Assembly (NCBI GenBank): GCA_913040875.1
Contig: CAJWHX010000150.1
Span: 1 to 7,704 of the forward strand
Direction of reading: 5' to 3'
Source: an uncultured Pseudomonadota bacterium
Lineage (GTDB): Bacteria > Myxococcota > UBA796
Length of the DNA: 7,704 nt
Numbering within the stretch: the stretch's first letter is position 1; each line of letters opens with the position of its first letter. Shown one piece after another: positions 5,655 through 7,704 of this stretch. Below the pieces are notes generated by a model, which ran no database searches, was not told the DNA's origin, and saw only the letters and a program-made list of their open reading frames with translations. The position numbers were made by a program, and so were the translations under genes.

Positions 5655-7205
5655 TTATCGACCCATTGCATACCAGACGTTTCCATCTGTACTGTTGTAG
5701 AATGCTAGGTGAGTTTTATCGTTTGTATCGATAGACATTTGTACGTTTGCACCGACATCCTTACCTGGTACCGCCGCCGCAGTAACAATATCCCACTCAG
5801 TACCTTGTAGAGAAGCCACTCGCAGGGTGCCAGTTGGATTGTGATGGTATGCAACATGTGGAATGTTACCCGATGTGAACTCGAGCGCCAGCGATGTTGA
5901 TGCACCGATATTGCTGTCTATGGTTTGGATATCCCAATCTGTGCAGCCTGACACACTGACTTGACAGGCATACTTCAGTCCGAAGTCGTCCATGTCATGG
6001 TATGCCATACACAGCTTGTTGTCGGATCGGACCGCAAGTGCGTGTGCCAATCCACCGGGTTCTACAACGGTCTCGCTTTCACAGTAATAGTTGACGTCTG
6101 TTAACGCCGATACTTGTGTTGCTGGATTGGTTCCCGTTGCATATGGCGCACTTTCATCTAAGAAGACTACATAGGACATGTCGGAGGCCCCAATCGTCAA
6201 GTTGGTGTGTAACCCCATTAGAGCGCCACCACTTTGATCCAAATCTTGAAATAGATAGTCCACTTCTTCGCGATAATCTAAACTGATGCTGCTTTGACCA
6301 GCCGCTGGAATACTGGCAATCTTTGAAAGGATGGGACGATTGCTATTTGCATCGTAGTGAGCGAAGACGGGAAGGTCATCCGAACCAGTGGCAATATTGA
6401 TGTAATGACTTGCGAGGGATTTTCCAGTTGTGTTCAGTCCTTCAATCTCATAACTGCCGATCCATTCAGGTACGGTTGCTCGCACATTTTTGAGGTATGC
6501 ATAGTTTGTAGATAGATTGCCACTCTCATCCATCTCACTGTACGCAATGTGAAAGCGATAACTACCGTCAATGGCGCCATCAAGTTGTTGTCCCTCTCCT
6601 CCCATTGCAATGTTTCCATTGGAAGGCAACTCAGTTGAAATCGATGGTCTCCAAGCGTCTGCCGATGGAGATTTGCTGGTGTACCATAGATCTCCAGCAT
6701 CTTCAAATACAACGTGAATGCGATTGTCTCTATCGACACCAAGCGCAAGGCTTCCATTGCTCTCAGATGCATTCTCGTCTAAGACGTACGCGATAAACAG
6801 AGGATCGTCTTGGCCATCGCAATCTGTATCGATACCGTCTGTGGGATCATCTTCTACACTTGGATTGATATCTGGATTGTCATCATCGCAATCATCACCA
6901 CCCCAACTGTCTGAAATATGTCCATCAGCGTCAGCATCAAAGTCGTTTAGACCATCACAATTTGAATCGATGTCATCATAATAGATTTCTTCTTCACCGG
7001 GATTGATATCGGGATTGTCATCGTCACAGTCACCCTGATCCTCAGTGTAACCGTCCTCATCCCAATCGTGATTCGCTGTACTGAGGCTGTTTCCGTTTTC
7101 ATCAACGGTTTCACCATATTCATTGGTTTCGTTGATCTCAGAACCATCTTTGTCAAACCCTTGTTGACACGCAAGTAAAGAAATGAGAGAGAAGATACCG
7201 GTCAT
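5655..7205 (-). CDS. Lipoprotein A: two MopE-type metal-binding repeats and seven-blade beta-propeller
   Basis: This is a 516-residue protein, starting at ATG 7203-7205 with GGAG seven bases upstream. The signal MTGIFSLISLLAC is short, with lipobox LLAC and lipidated C13, and unusually has no Lys/Arg in its N-region; no in-frame ATG was seen just upstream. After an acidic Asn/Glu linker come two repeats (47-85 and 88-134) with DxDxDG-type cores and cysteine pairs C60/C83 and C106/C129, the MopE type (PF11617). Seven blade-like units lie near 152-178, 208-238, 269-297, 335-355, 388-416, 438-467 and 487-516, several with H-h-A/V-Y/F at the strand centre (RIHVVF, RFHIAY, IPHVAY, KTHLAF). Cysteines 375, 399, 414 and 421 match the set in lipoprotein B. 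The two proteins are paralogs: both have F[DE]KDGS[EQ]I just after the lipid cysteine and end in [NS]xxGNVxY. It is the first gene of the operon. Envelope location is well supported; the biological role is unknown. Confidence 0.87.
   Translation of the reverse strand: MTGIFSLISLLACQQGFDKDGSEINETNEYGETVDENGNSLSTANHDWDEDGYTEDQGDCDDDNPDINPGEEEIYYDDIDSNCDGLNDFDADADGHISDSWGGDDCDDDNPDINPSVEDDPTDGIDTDCDGQDDPLFIAYVLDENASESNGSLALGVDRDNRIHVVFEDAGDLWYTSKSPSADAWRPSISTELPSNGNIAMGGEGQQLDGAIDGSYRFHIAYSEMDESGNLSTNYAYLKNVRATVPEWIGSYEIEGLNTTGKSLASHYINIATGSDDLPVFAHYDANSNRPILSKIASIPAAGQSSISLDYREEVDYLFQDLDQSGGALMGLHTNLTIGASDMSYVVFLDESAPYATGTNPATQVSALTDVNYYCESETVVEPGGLAHALAVRSDNKLCMAYHDMDDFGLKYACQVSVSGCTDWDIQTIDSNIGASTSLALEFTSGNIPHVAYHHNPTGTLRVASLQGTEWDIVTAAAVPGKDVGANVQMSIDTNDKTHLAFYNSTDGNVWYAMGR
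6804..7067 (-). repeat. Two MopE-type metal-binding repeats of lipoprotein A
   Basis: Residues 47-134 hold two units sharing DCDDDNPDINP in both copies, followed by an acidic stretch, D[DG]ID[ST][ND]CDG. The cysteine spacing is 23 residues in each, identical to the repeats in lipoprotein B. The second unit has an extra Trp-Gly-Gly-Asp insertion before its first cysteine, paralleling AAGGND in lipoprotein B, so unit 2 of A aligns with unit 2 of B. This implies the two-repeat array existed before the genes duplicated. Confidence 0.8.
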
Positions 7206-7249
7206 GATTGCACTCCATTGGGTCGCATGAGCATTGTCGATTGTCTTGC

Positions 7250-7290
7250 AAATTTGATTCCAAATTTCCTGACAGTCAAGTGATACTATA
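7250..7290 (-). promoter_or_regulatory. Candidate promoter of the lipoprotein operon with inverted-repeat operator
   Basis: On the minus strand, TTGACT (7274-7279) followed by 16 bases and TCAAAT (7252-7257) gives a moderate sigma-70-like pair. A perfect inverted repeat, AAATTTG-ATTC-CAAATTT on the plus strand (7250-7267), covers the -10 and part of the spacer, as an operator would. An alternative -10, TATAGT, lies at 7285-7290 without a good -35. The leader to ATG 7205 would be about 40 to 75 bases. The rest of the 184-base gap up to the epimerase stop (7291-7389) holds only an AT-rich imperfect hairpin and no gene. Confidence 0.45.
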
Positions 7291-7389
7291 CCTTGCGATT
7301 ACCTTACTGGAATTATTTAAAAAATCCCAGTTTTTGCGGATACCTGTTGCGAACTTGTAACCTGAAGAGGAGGTTTTACGGTATCGCGA

Positions 7390-7704
7390 TCAAATCGGAT
7401 CGTATTCATTCATCCAATCAACGAATACTTTGAGTCCGTGATCCAGTGGAGTGTCTGGGGCATATCCAAGCAGATCTTTCGCCTTAGAGACCTCGGCAAA
7501 TGTCATTGGGACATCACCAGGTTGGTCGGGAAGTCGTTTGATAATGGGTGCTTTTCCAACAGCTGTGGAAATCTTTTGAATGAGTTTATCTAGACGAATC
7601 GGGGAGCAATTGCCGAGGTTGATGATCTCGAATCCTATTGGATTGTCGATGGCTGCGACAACTCCGCATACGATATCATCGACAAAAGTGTAATCACGGA
7701 TTGA
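7390..7704 (-). CDS. NAD-dependent sugar-nucleotide epimerase/dehydratase, C-terminal part (UDP-glucuronate 4-epimerase-like)
   Basis: This is the last 104 residues of a gene that runs off the right edge; the stop is TGA at 7390-7392. The sequence starts SIRDYTFVDDIVCGVVAAID and continues with INLGN, then LPDQPGDVPMTFAEVSKAKD and LLGYAP, ending in a GLKVFVDWMNEY helix. These are hallmarks of the substrate-binding C-terminal part of extended short-chain dehydrogenases acting on nucleotide sugars: RD[YF][TV]aVDDiv.g, iNlGn, and P.qpGDv..T.aD.skA...LGy.P.t.l.eGl..fv.W. The pattern fits the UDP-glucuronate 4-epimerase (capsule/O-antigen CapI-type) subgroup best, but UDP-glucose 4-epimerase relatives are possible. 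The Cys in VDDIVCGVV replaces the usual Asp or Arg. The Rossmann NAD-binding motif and catalytic YxxxK are outside the window. No clear terminator follows, so some read-through into the lipoprotein operon is possible. Confidence 0.88.
   Translation of the reverse strand, partial: SIRDYTFVDDIVCGVVAAIDNPIGFEIINLGNCSPIRLDKLIQKISTAVGKAPIIKRLPDQPGDVPMTFAEVSKAKDLLGYAPDTPLDHGLKVFVDWMNEYDPI

Noticed and set aside
7306..7336. ACTGG...CCAGT hairpin followed by TTTTT on the plus strand
   Set aside because: There are only five clean pairs around a long AT-rich loop, and no plus-strand gene ends here; on the minus strand no T-run follows it.
7368..7373. Perfect AGGAGG on the plus strand
   Set aside because: No start codon follows at a suitable distance, and the plus-strand frame beyond is antisense to the epimerase gene.

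Overview
The window reads as bacterial chromosome. It looks like a Gram-negative of the Myxococcota / former Deltaproteobacteria type, which is inference from gene content. Both ends are truncated housekeeping or cell-envelope genes: the 3' end of glycine decarboxylase (gcvP) on the left, and the 3' end of an NAD-dependent sugar-nucleotide epimerase on the right. Paired lipoproteins carrying Asp-rich MopE-type metal-binding repeats are common in myxobacteria-like genomes. The base composition looks moderately AT-leaning (not counted), which would be low for cultured myxobacteria, so the exact lineage is left open. I saw no mobile element, CRISPR array, rRNA or tRNA.

Left part (1-1855, + strand): the gcvP end overlaps by four bases (GTGA) with a small gene for a putatively exported protein of unknown function. 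After about 100 bases comes an independently promoted gene: a perfect TATAAT sits in a nested inverted repeat, followed by a GGAG ribosome binding site. It encodes a 368-residue protein of unknown role with a C-terminal CxxCxRxL...S...GMGPxC zinc-binding-type motif like the one annotated as DUF6011. It converges, stop to stop with only 2 bases between, on the next gene.

Middle (1858-3658, - strand): a polytopic membrane protein with about ten membrane segments, a polar Asp-containing first outer loop and a C-terminal soluble domain, resembling GT-C-type glycosyltransferases. A clear Rho-independent terminator (3632-3658) separates it from the operon upstream of it.

Right part (3692-7389, - strand): a two-gene operon of paralogous lipoproteins. 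Each has a lipobox, two MopE-like DxDxDG/Cys repeats and seven repeated blade-like units consistent with a seven-bladed beta-propeller. The downstream paralog has also gained a Ser/Glu/Pro linker built of 12-bp repeats and a six-cysteine module inserted between blades 1 and 2. The operon has a candidate promoter covered by a perfect 7-4-7 inverted repeat (7250-7267) and ends at the terminator. Upstream of it on the same strand is the truncated epimerase gene.

The most distinctive content is the lipoprotein pair, probably envelope-anchored, Ca- or metal-stabilised propeller proteins. Next is the operator-controlled zinc-motif gene. Nothing here proves a new multi-gene system.
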